From NCBI RefSeq assembly GCF_000200595.1, contig NC_014810.2, forward strand, positions 1,312,311 to 1,376,310: DNA of 64,000 nt. The letters run 5' to 3'. The notes beneath the pieces are model-generated. The model saw only the letters and a program-made list of their open reading frames with translations, had not been told where the DNA came from and made no database searches. Origin of the DNA: Helicobacter felis ATCC 49179. GTDB taxonomy: Bacteria > Campylobacterota > Campylobacteria > Campylobacterales > Helicobacteraceae. Both the position numbers and the translations under genes were made by a program. Below, piece by piece: positions 20,591-29,059 of the stretch; the stretch's first letter is position 1; each line of letters starts with the position of its first letter.

Positions 20591-22918
20591 ATGCGTAGGT
20601 CTTTGGTATTGCTATGTGGGGGTTGTTTGGTGCTGGGCGCAAAGGGTATTGAAACCCATCGCCTCAAAAAAGTAGAAGCCACAGGAGCCACACTCAATGA
20701 AGAAGCTCCCAAAAGCTGGCGCAGCCCGGAGGTGAAAAACTATCTGGGTAGCCAAACCGTCATCTCGCACAAACAACTCACCCAACAAGCTAATCAAAGC
20801 ATCGAAGAAGCCCTGCAAAATGTGCCCGGGGTGCATATCCGCAACGCTACCGGTGTAGGTGCTGTGCCTAGTTTCTCTGTAAGAGGCTTTGGAGGCGGGG
20901 GTTCAGGGCATAGCAATACGGGATTGATCTTAATCAATGGGATTCCAGCATATGTCGCGCCCTATGTGGATATTGGCATGCCCATTTTCCCGGTAACTTT
21001 CCAATCGGTCGATCGTATCAGCGTGATCAAGGGTGGGGAGAGTGTGCAGTATGGACCTAATGCCTTTGGAGGCGTGATCAACATCATCACTAAGCCTATT
21101 CCTAATAAGTGGGAAAACCAAATTTCTGAGCGCATGACCGCGTGGGGGCGCGCGAGCAATGGGGGGTTTGTCGGACCGGCTCAAGGACAATCCTTGATCA
21201 AAACTCTAGCCAATAACTTTTTATACAACACCTATTTAAAAAGCGGAGGGATGTTTAATAACCACATTGGCGTGCAGGTGCAGGCTAACTACATTGCTGG
21301 GCAGGGTTTCCGTGCCAAGAGTCCCACCAATATCCAAAACTACCTTTTAGACGCGCTCTATCAAATTAACGAAAACCACAAGATCACGGCTTATTATCAG
21401 TATTACAAGTTTTTCTTGACCGATCCGGGATCTCTAGGTGTGCAGGCTTACGAGCAAAATCGTTTTCAAAACAACCGCCCCAATAATGACAAAAGCGGTA
21501 AAGCGATGCGCTGGGGAGCGGTGTATCAAACTTTCTTTGGCGACACCTCTAAAGTAGGTGGGGATTTCACCCTTAGCTACTATGGGCATGACATCAGTCG
21601 GGATTTCCAATTCGACTCGAACTTTCTCAATGTCAATACAAACCCTAGTTTAGGAGAGGTCTATACCAACCAAAATTACAATGGTTTTAATATTGGCGAT
21701 CACCCCCGCCGTTATCTTATCAACGCTATCGAGCCTAACACCAATATAGTTTGGCAGACCAAGCATATTAAACACACTTTTAAAATTGGTATGCGCTATA
21801 TGTCTAGCAATATGTGGTTTCGGTTTTTAGAAAACAAATGCACTTTGCTTAGTAATGGCACATGCGACATGTCTGGTTTCACTTATGTCAAAAAGCCAAG
21901 TCAAAATTTAGAGATGTTTAACAATTATGTTGTGTTTTATATGAGTCATAAATGGGAATTTTTTCAAGGCAAATTGGTGCTAACCCCCGGGTTTCGCTAC
22001 ACTTTCCTAGATTACAAAAAAGTATTGCCCCAAAATGTCAACCCTGCCAATGGACAATTTAGCACCTCTCAGACCATTAAAAAGACAGACAACCAATGGA
22101 GTCCAGCACTCAATTTGGGGTATAAACCCTTGGATGGCTGGGTGATGTATTTCAACTACCGCCGTAGCTTCATCCCACCTCAAGCAAAATCAGTGAGCAT
22201 TTTTTCCACTAACTACAACCAAATCTTTAACGAGTTTGAAGTAGGATCGCGCTACTCCTATAAAAATCTCTTGAGTTTTAACGCGAACTACTTTGTGATT
22301 CTTGCCAACCACTATTATAGTGGCGGGTATGGAAGCAATGCTTTAGACATTAATGCCAAGAGTCAGGGCGTGGAATTGGAGCTTTACTACGCCCCCATCA
22401 GGGGTTTGCAATTCCATGTGGCTTATACTTATGTCGATGCGCGCATCACCAACAACGCGCAGGATAATGCGAACTATTTTCAAGGCATTGTCAATCATCC
22501 CTTTAATCTTAAAGGCAAGCGACTCCCCTATGTCAGTCCTAATCAATTCATCTTTGACATGAGCTATACTTATAAGAAAACCACTTTTGGGCTTTCTAGC
22601 TATTTTTATAGCCGCGCTTATTCCTCTGTGCTTAACCAAGCCACCCCTAAAACCGCCTGCTTTAAATTTGTGGGCTATAGTGTTGATGGGGCGACTTATG
22701 GTTGTAATAGTGTGGGACTCTTGCCTTGGTATTGGGTGTGGAATGTGCAACTCAGCCAAGTGTTTTGGCAAAGCGGGCGGCATCAAATTACGGGCAGTTT
22801 GCAGGTGAATAATATCTTTGATATGAAATACTATTTTCGAGGGATTGGCACCAGCCCCACAGGCAGGGAGCCCGGACCGGGGCGTTCGGTTACAGTGTAT
22901 TTAAACTACAATTTCTAG
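20591..22918 (+). CDS. FecA-like TonB-dependent outer-membrane receptor
   Basis: Outer-membrane gated channel for metal chelates. A signal peptide (about 1-18) precedes the plug domain (about 50-170), with ISHKQLTQQANQSIEEALQN, VPGVHIRN, SVRGFGGGGSGHSN and the end motif GPNAFGGVINIITKPI. The remainder is a 22-strand barrel ending VTVYLNYNF, with a C-terminal Phe. The GG-rich plug loop and GNTG-like pattern are those of H. pylori FecA proteins, which carry ferric citrate or, for FecA3, nickel. Position after the iron urease and an AT-rich upstream region suggest metal-regulated expression. SD AAGGAG precedes the ATG. Its last codons are duplicated at 23400. Confidence 0.88.
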   Translation: MRRSLVLLCGGCLVLGAKGIETHRLKKVEATGATLNEEAPKSWRSPEVKNYLGSQTVISHKQLTQQANQSIEEALQNVPGVHIRNATGVGAVPSFSVRGFGGGGSGHSNTGLILINGIPAYVAPYVDIGMPIFPVTFQSVDRISVIKGGESVQYGPNAFGGVINIITKPIPNKWENQISERMTAWGRASNGGFVGPAQGQSLIKTLANNFLYNTYLKSGGMFNNHIGVQVQANYIAGQGFRAKSPTNIQNYLLDALYQINENHKITAYYQYYKFFLTDPGSLGVQAYEQNRFQNNRPNNDKSGKAMRWGAVYQTFFGDTSKVGGDFTLSYYGHDISRDFQFDSNFLNVNTNPSLGEVYTNQNYNGFNIGDHPRRYLINAIEPNTNIVWQTKHIKHTFKIGMRYMSSNMWFRFLENKCTLLSNGTCDMSGFTYVKKPSQNLEMFNNYVVFYMSHKWEFFQGKLVLTPGFRYTFLDYKKVLPQNVNPANGQFSTSQTIKKTDNQWSPALNLGYKPLDGWVMYFNYRRSFIPPQAKSVSIFSTNYNQIFNEFEVGSRYSYKNLLSFNANYFVILANHYYSGGYGSNALDINAKSQGVELELYYAPIRGLQFHVAYTYVDARITNNAQDNANYFQGIVNHPFNLKGKRLPYVSPNQFIFDMSYTYKKTTFGLSSYFYSRAYSSVLNQATPKTACFKFVGYSVDGATYGCNSVGLLPWYWVWNVQLSQVFWQSGRHQITGSLQVNNIFDMKYYFRGIGTSPTGREPGPGRSVTVYLNYNF

Positions 22919-23208
22919 TTTCCTTCAGAAAAACGCCAACCATTGAGGTTTAAGACACTGCGGTCGGCTTCCTCTAGGGGAGCGTAGCCCTTGCTTAAAA
23001 GCCCGTTAATGTAGATTTTATTATAGATGAAGGCCATCACAATTTGAAAAATCCAAGACAGAGCAGCTAAACCCGGCGAGGATTCACCCGCCATAACACC
23101 AACGATGATCCCTACGGCTAAAAAAATCCCAAACCATTTCCAATCTTTACGGAACAAAGGCACGAAGAAGCCAAAAAACAAAGTGGTCCAACTAAAACCC
23201 ACCTTGCA
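22906..23208. repeat. Direct duplication, left copy
   Basis: About 303 bases recur at 23400-23702 with nine differences by eye. The repeat begins inside the last codons of the TonB receptor gene (CTACAATTTCTAG). Beyond its right end the two small-protein genes still align but are clearly less similar. Confidence 0.85.
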
Positions 23209-23256
23209 AACTCTACTCTCTCCAGCTTCGTTTCTTAAGACCACTTTCCCAGCCAC
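22915..23256 (-). CDS. Small membrane protein, copy 1
   Basis: Unassigned 113-residue protein with a short soluble head, a motif KVGFSWTTLFFGFFVPLFRK, two or three membrane helices (about 20-90) and a short C-terminal tail ending GWRFSEGN. The GFSW..FFGF..P..R.DWKW layout is that of small integral membrane proteins annotated as DUF2628- or HrgC-like; I am not certain of the family. The GTG start has GAGGAG six bases upstream. A near-identical second copy lies at 23409. The stop overlaps the end of the receptor gene on the other strand. Confidence 0.65.
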   Translation of the reverse strand: MAGKVVLRNEAGESRVCKVGFSWTTLFFGFFVPLFRKDWKWFGIFLAVGIIVGVMAGESSPGLAALSWIFQIVMAFIYNKIYINGLLSKGYAPLEEADRSVLNLNGWRFSEGN

Positions 23257-23399
23257 TGCAAGCTCCTCATTCTTAAATGCGGGCAGTATAACACAAAAGA
23301 CAAGCTATGCCCGCCAGTATTCCGCACGCTATCATTTTCACAATATAAACAACACCTCTTGAGAAAATAGGTAACTTTTGGGTATATAATGCTTGTAAG

Positions 23400-23702
23400 C
23401 TACAATTTCTAGTTTCCTTCAGAAAAACGCCAGCCATTGAGGTTTAAGACACTGCGATCGGCTTCCTCTAGGGGGGCGTAGCCCTTGCTTAAAAGCCCGT
23501 TGATGTAGATTTTATTGTAAATGAAAGCCATCACAATTTGAAAAATCCAAGACAAAGCAGCTAAGCCCGGCGAGGATTCACCCGCCATAACACCAACGAT
23601 GATCCCTACGGCTAAAAAAATCCCAAACCATTTCCAATCTTTACGGAACAAAGGCACGAAGAAGCCAAAAAACAAAGTGGTCCAACTAAAACCCACCTTG
23701 CA
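23400..23702. repeat. Direct duplication, right copy
   Basis: Second copy of the segment at 22906-23208, offset 494 bases. It carries the final 13 bases of the receptor gene as a vestige ahead of the second small membrane protein gene, which dates the duplication after the receptor/small gene junction formed. Confidence 0.85.
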
Positions 23703-23780
23703 GACCTTGCTTTCCCCTGCCTCGTTTCTCAAAACTACTTTTCCTGCCACTCCATATTCCTTAATTTCAAATACGGGCAT
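23409..23780 (-). CDS. Small membrane protein, copy 2
   Basis: Paralog of the gene at 22915. From VAGKVVLRNEAGES onward the two proteins differ at a single residue (Lys for Arg), but this copy has an ATG start and ten extra residues (MPVFEIKEYG). Copy 1 shows a similar upstream frame without an ATG. A longer frame reaching 24017 runs through the HIT gene antisense and is rejected. It is divergent from the HIT gene. Confidence 0.65.
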   Translation of the reverse strand: MPVFEIKEYGVAGKVVLRNEAGESKVCKVGFSWTTLFFGFFVPLFRKDWKWFGIFLAVGIIVGVMAGESSPGLAALSWIFQIVMAFIYNKIYINGLLSKGYAPLEEADRSVLNLNGWRFSEGN

Positions 23781-23822
23781 TGTAACACAAAAGTGTCCTA
23801 ACTTTAAACGCTCAAATTCAGC

Positions 23823-23828
23823 TATAAT
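23823..23828 (+). promoter_or_regulatory. -10 element for the HIT gene
   Basis: TATAAT lies 25 bases upstream of the HIT-family start; AAGGA follows as a ribosome-binding site. Confidence 0.55.
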
Positions 23829-23853
23829 ACGCCCAAAATTGTTAAGGATGCGC

Positions 23854-24195
23854 ATGGCAGAAAAGAATGTTTTTGAGAAAATTATCGCTGGAGAGTTGCC
23901 TTGCAAGAAAGTTTTAGAAAATTCGGATTTTTTGGCTTTTGAGGACATTAACCCCAAAGCTCCCGTGCATGTGCTCGTGATCCCCAAAGTGGGAGTCAAA
24001 GACTTTAACGCCATCACCCCCGAACTTTCTTCAAATATTAACGCCTTTATTTTAGAAGTCGTAAAAGTTTTGGGACTTGATCAAAAGGGCTACCGCCTCA
24101 TTACTAATATTGGTGGTGATGGCGGGCAAGAAGTGCCTCATTTGCACTTTCATATTTTGGGGGGAGCTAAACTCACATGGCCCAAACTCCACTAG
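23854..24195 (+). CDS. HIT-family nucleotide hydrolase
   Basis: Small histidine-triad protein, probably hydrolysing purine nucleoside phosphoramidates. The catalytic triad motif is HLHFHILGG near the C-terminus, and the N-terminal half has IIAGELPCKKVLENSDFLAF and HVLVIPK, all typical. Length 113 is normal for HinT. ATG 23854 is preferred, with AAGGA five bases upstream; ATG 23848 is an alternative. The 3' end overlaps the aminotransferase gene by 19 bases. H. pylori HP0404 has the same neighbour. Confidence 0.9.
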   Translation: MAEKNVFEKIIAGELPCKKVLENSDFLAFEDINPKAPVHVLVIPKVGVKDFNAITPELSSNINAFILEVVKVLGLDQKGYRLITNIGGDGGQEVPHLHFHILGGAKLTWPKLH

Positions 24196-25565
24196 AAACT
24201 AGACAGACTCAACACTTTTTAGACAGGGCCTTCGCACCCCTGCTCAAAAAACAACCCAAAATCCAACAGCTTGCTTGTGTGCGTGAAAGTCTTATCTTAA
24301 AAGAGGGTGTGCGCTACTTTGATTGGACAGCTTCAGGATTGGCCAGCACTTTGATTGAAAAACGCGTGCAGAAACTCCTACCCTTTTATGCAAACGCGCA
24401 CTCAGAGTTTTCAAAACACGCTGCCCTGATGCAGTGTGTGTATACAGAGAGCAAGAAGCGTATCAGACAAAGTTTAGGCTTGAGCGAGGATTTTATCATT
24501 TTAACTTCCGGGTTTGGGGCCAGCCATGCCATCAAACGCTTTCAAGAAATTCTAGGGATTTATATCCCCCCTAAAACCCGTCAAATTTTAGGTAAATTTG
24601 AGGGTCTCTCCCTGCCAAAAGTTATTATTGGTCCTTACGAGCACCACTCTAATGAAATCTCTTGGCGTGAGGGGTTGTGTGAGGTGGTGCGTTTGGAGTT
24701 GGATTCTCAAGGGCTTTTTTCTTTGGAAAAACTAGAAGAGGCTTTACAAGAGGCGCAAAAACATCCACGCAAATCTAAAACTCTTGTTTCTGTGGGTGTG
24801 GCTTCTAATGTTACGGGTATGATTGTGCCTTATCAAGAGATTTCCAAGCTTTGTGCACGCTATCGAGCGCATTTGGCCTTTGATGCAGCAGCTTTTAGTC
24901 CGCATGATAACTTGGTAGGCGCAGATTTTGACGCGCTCTTTCTTTCAGCACACAAACTCTTAGGAGGTGTTGGGGCGTGTGGGATTTTGGCCCTCAAAAA
25001 GTATTTGATTGACACAACTCTACCCCCTAGCTTCAGTGGAGGAGGTGTGGTTACCTATGTGAGTCGTAGCACACAGGAGTACACAGAGGCACTAGATGCG
25101 CGCGAGGAGGTGGGCACCTATGGACTTATACAGCTCTATCGAGCGGCTTTGGCTTTGCAACTGCGCAATGAAGTGGGCACTTCTTTTATTAGACGGCGTG
25201 AGAGTATGCTCTCCAAAGTGTTTATGCATGCTCTAGGGCAGATTCCTGCCGTGCAAATTTATGGCAACCCTCATGCGTTGCGGCTAGGCAATGTAGCTTT
25301 TAATGCAAGTGGGGTGTCTTGCTATGCCCTAGCGCGCTTGCTCAGTTGCCAATTTGGTATTGAAACGCGAGCGGGGTGTTCGTGCGCAGGACCTTATGGG
25401 CATGATTTGCTTGGTATGGAGGATAGCAGCTCCTGTGTTTTGCAAGAGAGGGGAGTTAAACCGGGTTGGTTGCGTGTGAGTTTACACTATAGCCATACCT
25501 TAGAAGATGTGGATTTTTTAATAGATCGAATTGCAAAAGCAATCCAAATATTGCGTGGAGGTTGA
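24177..25565 (+). CDS. Class V aminotransferase (NifS-like, HP0405 type)
   Basis: PLP-dependent enzyme of the cysteine desulfurase/CsdA fold. Visible motifs are YEHHSNEISWRE, SVGVASNVTGMIVPYQEIS, FDAAAFSPHD and the PLP Lys in FLSAHKLLGGVGACG. Near the C-terminus ETRAGCSCAGPYGHDLLG supplies a Cys in the position of the desulfurase active site, though in a different local context from nifS at 42117. The substrate is not certain; H. pylori HP0405 is equally unassigned. At 462 residues it is longer than IscS. Confidence 0.85.
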   Translation: MAQTPLETRQTQHFLDRAFAPLLKKQPKIQQLACVRESLILKEGVRYFDWTASGLASTLIEKRVQKLLPFYANAHSEFSKHAALMQCVYTESKKRIRQSLGLSEDFIILTSGFGASHAIKRFQEILGIYIPPKTRQILGKFEGLSLPKVIIGPYEHHSNEISWREGLCEVVRLELDSQGLFSLEKLEEALQEAQKHPRKSKTLVSVGVASNVTGMIVPYQEISKLCARYRAHLAFDAAAFSPHDNLVGADFDALFLSAHKLLGGVGACGILALKKYLIDTTLPPSFSGGGVVTYVSRSTQEYTEALDAREEVGTYGLIQLYRAALALQLRNEVGTSFIRRRESMLSKVFMHALGQIPAVQIYGNPHALRLGNVAFNASGVSCYALARLLSCQFGIETRAGCSCAGPYGHDLLGMEDSSSCVLQERGVKPGWLRVSLHYSHTLEDVDFLIDRIAKAIQILRGG

Positions 25566-25566
25566 A

Positions 25567-26088
25567 ATGGAAGAAGTGGTACAAGAAGTAACATGGATGG
25601 AATTAGAAGAGTTTTTGGAAGTTTCCAAGTTGCCCAAAGAAAGGGTTTTGACTCTCATTCAAGATCAAAGCATTTTGAGCAAACACGATGAAGAGCATAT
25701 TTGGGTTGATTTGCACAGCGCAACTCAAGTCCTAGCTAAACGCATGGTGGGTAAAAATGTTGTGCCTAAAACGGGCTATCCAGCTGTGTTAGAAAACATG
25801 GGAACCAATGCGCTCGATCCCATCTTTGTAGAAAAAACGATCAACACTATTTTAAGTCTGCATGACAAAGTGATAGGGGCTAAAGATGAGGCGATTTACG
25901 CTTTCAAAAATGAGAATGTCTTTTTAAAAGATGCAGTGATCTCGATGCAAGAGGTTTATGATGAGGACAAGCGCACCATCGAAGTTTTGCAAGATGAGCT
26001 CACCAAGTTGCGCGAGGAGATCGAATTTATGAAGCGCAAATACCGCCTGATGTGGGGTAAAGTTACAGATATGGGCAATGTCAAATAG
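25567..26088 (+). CDS. Conserved Campylobacterota coiled-coil protein (DUF3972-like)
   Basis: 173 residues: an N-terminal helix-turn-helix-like part (about 8-60; TWMELEEFLEVSKLPKERVL) and a C-terminal coiled coil (about 110-165). Matches by position H. pylori HP0406, a DUF3972 member as far as I recall. It starts two bases after the aminotransferase stop, with GGAGG upstream, so it is in the HIT-aminotransferase operon. Function unknown; the layout would suit a DNA-binding or scaffolding protein. Confidence 0.7.
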   Translation: MEEVVQEVTWMELEEFLEVSKLPKERVLTLIQDQSILSKHDEEHIWVDLHSATQVLAKRMVGKNVVPKTGYPAVLENMGTNALDPIFVEKTINTILSLHDKVIGAKDEAIYAFKNENVFLKDAVISMQEVYDEDKRTIEVLQDELTKLREEIEFMKRKYRLMWGKVTDMGNVK

Positions 26089-26316
26089 TTAGGGAATTTT
26101 ATTTAAAAGTTGCCTAAGCTGGGCATTAAGCTCGGAGGTGTCGCGCACCTTGTTGAGATAAGCCTTAAAAAGTTCCAAAGGGGCGATCTCCTTGAGATGA
26201 AAAGTGTCTTTGATTTCATCAATAGCCTCTTGGCTAAAACTTGCATCCAAAGTGATTTTGTAGCGCCTGCCACCGATATTCACTTCGATAACCTGAGCGG
26301 GCAAGACATCACTCAT
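26089..26316 (-). CDS. Small ZapA-like protein
   Basis: 75 residues with VIEVNIGGRRYKITLDA at the start, resembling the first strand pair of ZapA, the FtsZ-ring stabiliser, followed by a helix. It is shorter than typical ZapA. Its start overlaps the coiled-coil gene upstream (ATGA), so the pair forms one unit. Assignment as a cell-division factor is an inference from layout only. Confidence 0.55.
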   Translation of the reverse strand: MSDVLPAQVIEVNIGGRRYKITLDASFSQEAIDEIKDTFHLKEIAPLELFKAYLNKVRDTSELNAQLRQLLNKIP

Positions 26317-26540
26317 GTTTCAAACGCTTTCAAAACCTTATCATAGAGTTCTTGCAATCGCTTATCCTTGCTTGCGATCTCCTCATAAAGGGTATTAATT
26401 TGGCGATCTTTTTCCTCATGCTGAGTAGCTAAAGTCGCATTTTTAAGCTGTAATTCCTTATTTTCCTCTTCTAAAAGAGCGATCTTGACTAGCAAATCAT
26501 CTATTTTTTCGTGGATTTGATCTAGAATATCCTGCCCCAT
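26313..26540 (-). CDS. Small coiled-coil protein
   Basis: About 75 residues, almost entirely heptad coiled coil (VKIALLEEENKELQLKNATL onward), like ZapB or a kinesin-style rod. The second ATG (26540) is preferred because AAAGG lies at proper spacing; an ATG at 26546 is adjacent to that site and less likely. Co-transcribed with the ZapA-like gene. Confidence 0.6.
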   Translation of the reverse strand: MGQDILDQIHEKIDDLLVKIALLEEENKELQLKNATLATQHEEKDRQINTLYEEIASKDKRLQELYDKVLKAFET

Positions 26541-26621
26541 TGGCATCCTTTGTGCTAATCTAGTAAGGGCGTATTATAGCAAAATGTGCGCTAAGTGGGG
26601 GAGGGAGATTCCCCCAATTCT

Positions 26622-27656
26622 TTAAGTTGTCTCGAAATGATAAATGCGGTGGCTGTAGCCCTTAAAAAGTTTACAACAGACAAAATGTAAAATTAGTGCG
26701 CTTAAAAAGGGGAACAGTGCATAGACAAAAAGCACGCGCATAAAAGGGTGATCCAAATTATGGATTAAGGCTTCTTCATAGGCTTTGATAGGACCGATGA
26801 GCCCTACAATACCAAACCCCGCGCTTTTAGCATCTCCGGTAACTTGAAAAACATAAGTGATAACCCCTCCCACAATGCCATTAGCAATAATGCAAGTGTA
26901 CATGATGGGAGCCTTAAAAAGATTGGGGATCATCATTTTCATTCCGCCAAGCAAAAGGGCTAACCCTACGCCAATTTTATTACGCGCTAGCAAAGAACCA
27001 ATGATAAGCACGGCGGTCGTGCTTGTAACGCCCAAATTAGCCGCTCCTGAGGCTAGACCATTGATACCAATGATCAAACTCACAGCTACCGTGGAAATAG
27101 GCGAAATGATGATGACTGCATAAGACATGGAGATGAGCACACTCATAGGTAATGGGTGGAGTTGCGTAAAATATACAATCAAGTGGCCAATTTCTTTGGT
27201 GATCTGGGTCGTGTAAGGCAAAATCAAAAGCCCCAAACACCCACAAAAGGCAGAAATTACAATGGGTTGTAAAATCGCTATGAGAGATCCAAGCTTATCA
27301 CCCAACCATTTAGTCAACAAAACAGCTAGTGTAGCGATGATGAGCACATTGAGCAGATCGCCAATACCAACTAGCATAAATCCATGCTGGGTGTGTTTGA
27401 CAACCCCTGAGGCGACAAAAGTCGCCACACCAATCATCGCAGACTTTTTGGCATCAAATTGAAAGGCAAGCCCTACCAACACGCCTGTAATGAGAGACAC
27501 TAAGGCCTGCAAAATCACCAACGCGTCTAAAAATAAAGCGATGACATGGATATGATGATAAGGCTTTAACAGAGCCCCTAAGATCGCATTGGGAGCCAAA
27601 GCGATCACCACTGCTAAAGCCATTCCATATAAAAGCTTAAGCAGGAAATCCTTCAC
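26622..27656 (-). CDS. Orphan PTS EIIC-like membrane permease
   Basis: About ten hydrophobic helices across 344 residues, with an N-terminal stretch LAPNAILGALLKPYHHI and INGLASGAANLGVTSTTAVL that recall the PTS_EIIC_2 family. Helicobacter has no general PTS, and no EIIA, EIIB, HPr or EI gene is nearby, so phosphotransfer is doubtful. It may be a stand-alone transporter. The gene lies 25 bases downstream of ilvE and may share its transcript. Substrate unknown. Confidence 0.7.
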   Translation of the reverse strand: MKDFLLKLLYGMALAVVIALAPNAILGALLKPYHHIHVIALFLDALVILQALVSLITGVLVGLAFQFDAKKSAMIGVATFVASGVVKHTQHGFMLVGIGDLLNVLIIATLAVLLTKWLGDKLGSLIAILQPIVISAFCGCLGLLILPYTTQITKEIGHLIVYFTQLHPLPMSVLISMSYAVIIISPISTVAVSLIIGINGLASGAANLGVTSTTAVLIIGSLLARNKIGVGLALLLGGMKMMIPNLFKAPIMYTCIIANGIVGGVITYVFQVTGDAKSAGFGIVGLIGPIKAYEEALIHNLDHPFMRVLFVYALFPFLSALILHFVCCKLFKGYSHRIYHFETT

Positions 27657-27681
27657 AAAACCTCCTTGACTAATTCATATG

Positions 27682-28698
27682 CTAAGAAACCTTAACTACC
27701 CAACCTTGCGGTGCCTCTAAGTCGCCAAATTGCATGCCCACTAAAGTTTCATAAAGTTTTTGGGTAATGGGTCCGGCCTTCTCTTGGCTATAAAATACAT
27801 GCAATTTACCCTGATAAGAAATGCCTCCTACGGGCAAAATCACCGCCGCCGTGCCACACACGCCCGCCTCGCTATAATCCTCCAGCGCGTTGATAAAAAC
27901 ATCTCCCTCTACCACTTCTAAATCTAATTTTTCTCTAGCAAGATGCACTAAGGACATGCGCGTGATACTGGGCAAAATTGAGGGAGAAGAAGGGGTAACA
28001 AAAGCCCCTTTTTTAGAGATGGCAAAGAAATTAGCCGCTCCCACTTCCTCGATCTTGGTATGCGTGGCGGGGTCTAAATAGACGCAGTCGCTAAAACCTT
28101 GTTCTTTAGCCAACTTGCCCGGGAGCAAACTCCCCGCATAATTGCCTCCTACTTTAACAGCTCCCGTGCCATGAGGTGCGGCGCGATCAAACTCAGACAC
28201 AACAAAATTAGCCGGGCGCATCCCCCCTTGAAAATAAGGCCCCACAGGCGCGCAAAAAACCAAAAACATGTATTCAGGCGCAGGACGTAGACCTAACCCC
28301 TGACCCACACCCAAGACTAAAGGTCGGATATAAAGTGTCGCTCCCGATCCATAAGGCCCTACCCATTTTGCATTGGCCTTAGCCACTTGGGTGCATGCAT
28401 GGAGAAACAAATCTAGGGGCACAGGAGGCATCAACAAGCGTTGGCAGGATTTTTGAAGCCGTTTGGCATTTTCCTCAGGGCGGAATAAATTGATCGAACC
28501 ATCTTGCCACCGGTAGGCTTTTAGACCCTCAAAGCATTGTTGCCCATAATGCAGTGCCGGAGAGGCCTCGTGCAAAGTGATTTGGTTATCTTTAACTAAA
28601 TCGCCCGCTGACCATGCGCCATTTTTATAATGCGCTACAAAACGAAAATCTGTTTTAACATACTCAAAACCCAAATTATTCCAATCTAAATTGACCAT
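27682..28698 (-). CDS. ilvE: Branched-chain amino acid aminotransferase
   Basis: PLP enzyme for the last step of Ile, Leu and Val synthesis or the first step of their degradation. Class IV motifs are seen: [18 protein letters not shown], the PLP Lys in [40 protein letters not shown] and [11 protein letters not shown]. Length 338 is typical. The start has AAGG nearby in the leader. A seven-base inverted repeat lies 52-69 bases upstream. Homologue of H. pylori HP1468. Confidence 0.95.
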   Translation of the reverse strand: MVNLDWNNLGFEYVKTDFRFVAHYKNGAWSAGDLVKDNQITLHEASPALHYGQQCFEGLKAYRWQDGSINLFRPEENAKRLQKSCQRLLMPPVPLDLFLHACTQVAKANAKWVGPYGSGATLYIRPLVLGVGQGLGLRPAPEYMFLVFCAPVGPYFQGGMRPANFVVSEFDRAAPHGTGAVKVGGNYAGSLLPGKLAKEQGFSDCVYLDPATHTKIEEVGAANFFAISKKGAFVTPSSPSILPSITRMSLVHLAREKLDLEVVEGDVFINALEDYSEAGVCGTAAVILPVGGISYQGKLHVFYSQEKAGPITQKLYETLVGMQFGDLEAPQGWVVKVS

Positions 28699-29059
28699 GA
28701 CCTTCCTTAATGCTAATATTTACAAGGCGATTTTGAACAAAAAACAATCTACTATCGACTGATAGTAAGCTATATTTAAGTTAACACCTATTTTAAAATT
28801 GCAAATTACTTTCTTTTGTCTTTTTGTAACTTTTATTCACACTATCATTATGTCTTTTCTTTTTCTGTGTGTTTGTATAGAGTTAATCGCTCATCAATAA
28901 AACACACAATTTAGATTTTTCTCTTCAGATGTGATTTATTGCTTAGATGTTTTGACAGGATACTTTTATTTAAGAATTAATTAATATTAATTTAATAATT
29001 AATTAAGCTTATTTTAAATAGCATGCGCATGCCTTTAAAATTCGTTAAAAGGAGTCCAA
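28699..29059. other. Divergent AT-rich intergenic region
   Basis: 361 bases without a gene. It holds the 28750 inverted repeat, then near the His-rich gene two TTAATTAA palindromes at 28977 and 28999, spaced 22 bases (two helical turns), a GCATGCGCATGC palindrome at 29021 and AAAAGGAG before the ATG. No tRNA or other RNA gene was recognised. Confidence 0.5.
28750..28767. promoter_or_regulatory. Inverted repeat between ilvE and the His-rich gene
   Basis: TACTATC-GACT-GATAGTA is a perfect seven-base inverted repeat in the divergent gap. It could be an operator for ilvE or a hairpin in its leader. No regulator consensus is recognised. Confidence 0.3.

Noticed and set aside
23781-24017. N-terminal extension of the second small membrane protein
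   Set aside because: It runs antisense through the HIT gene, and the two copies align only from MPVFEIKEYG on.
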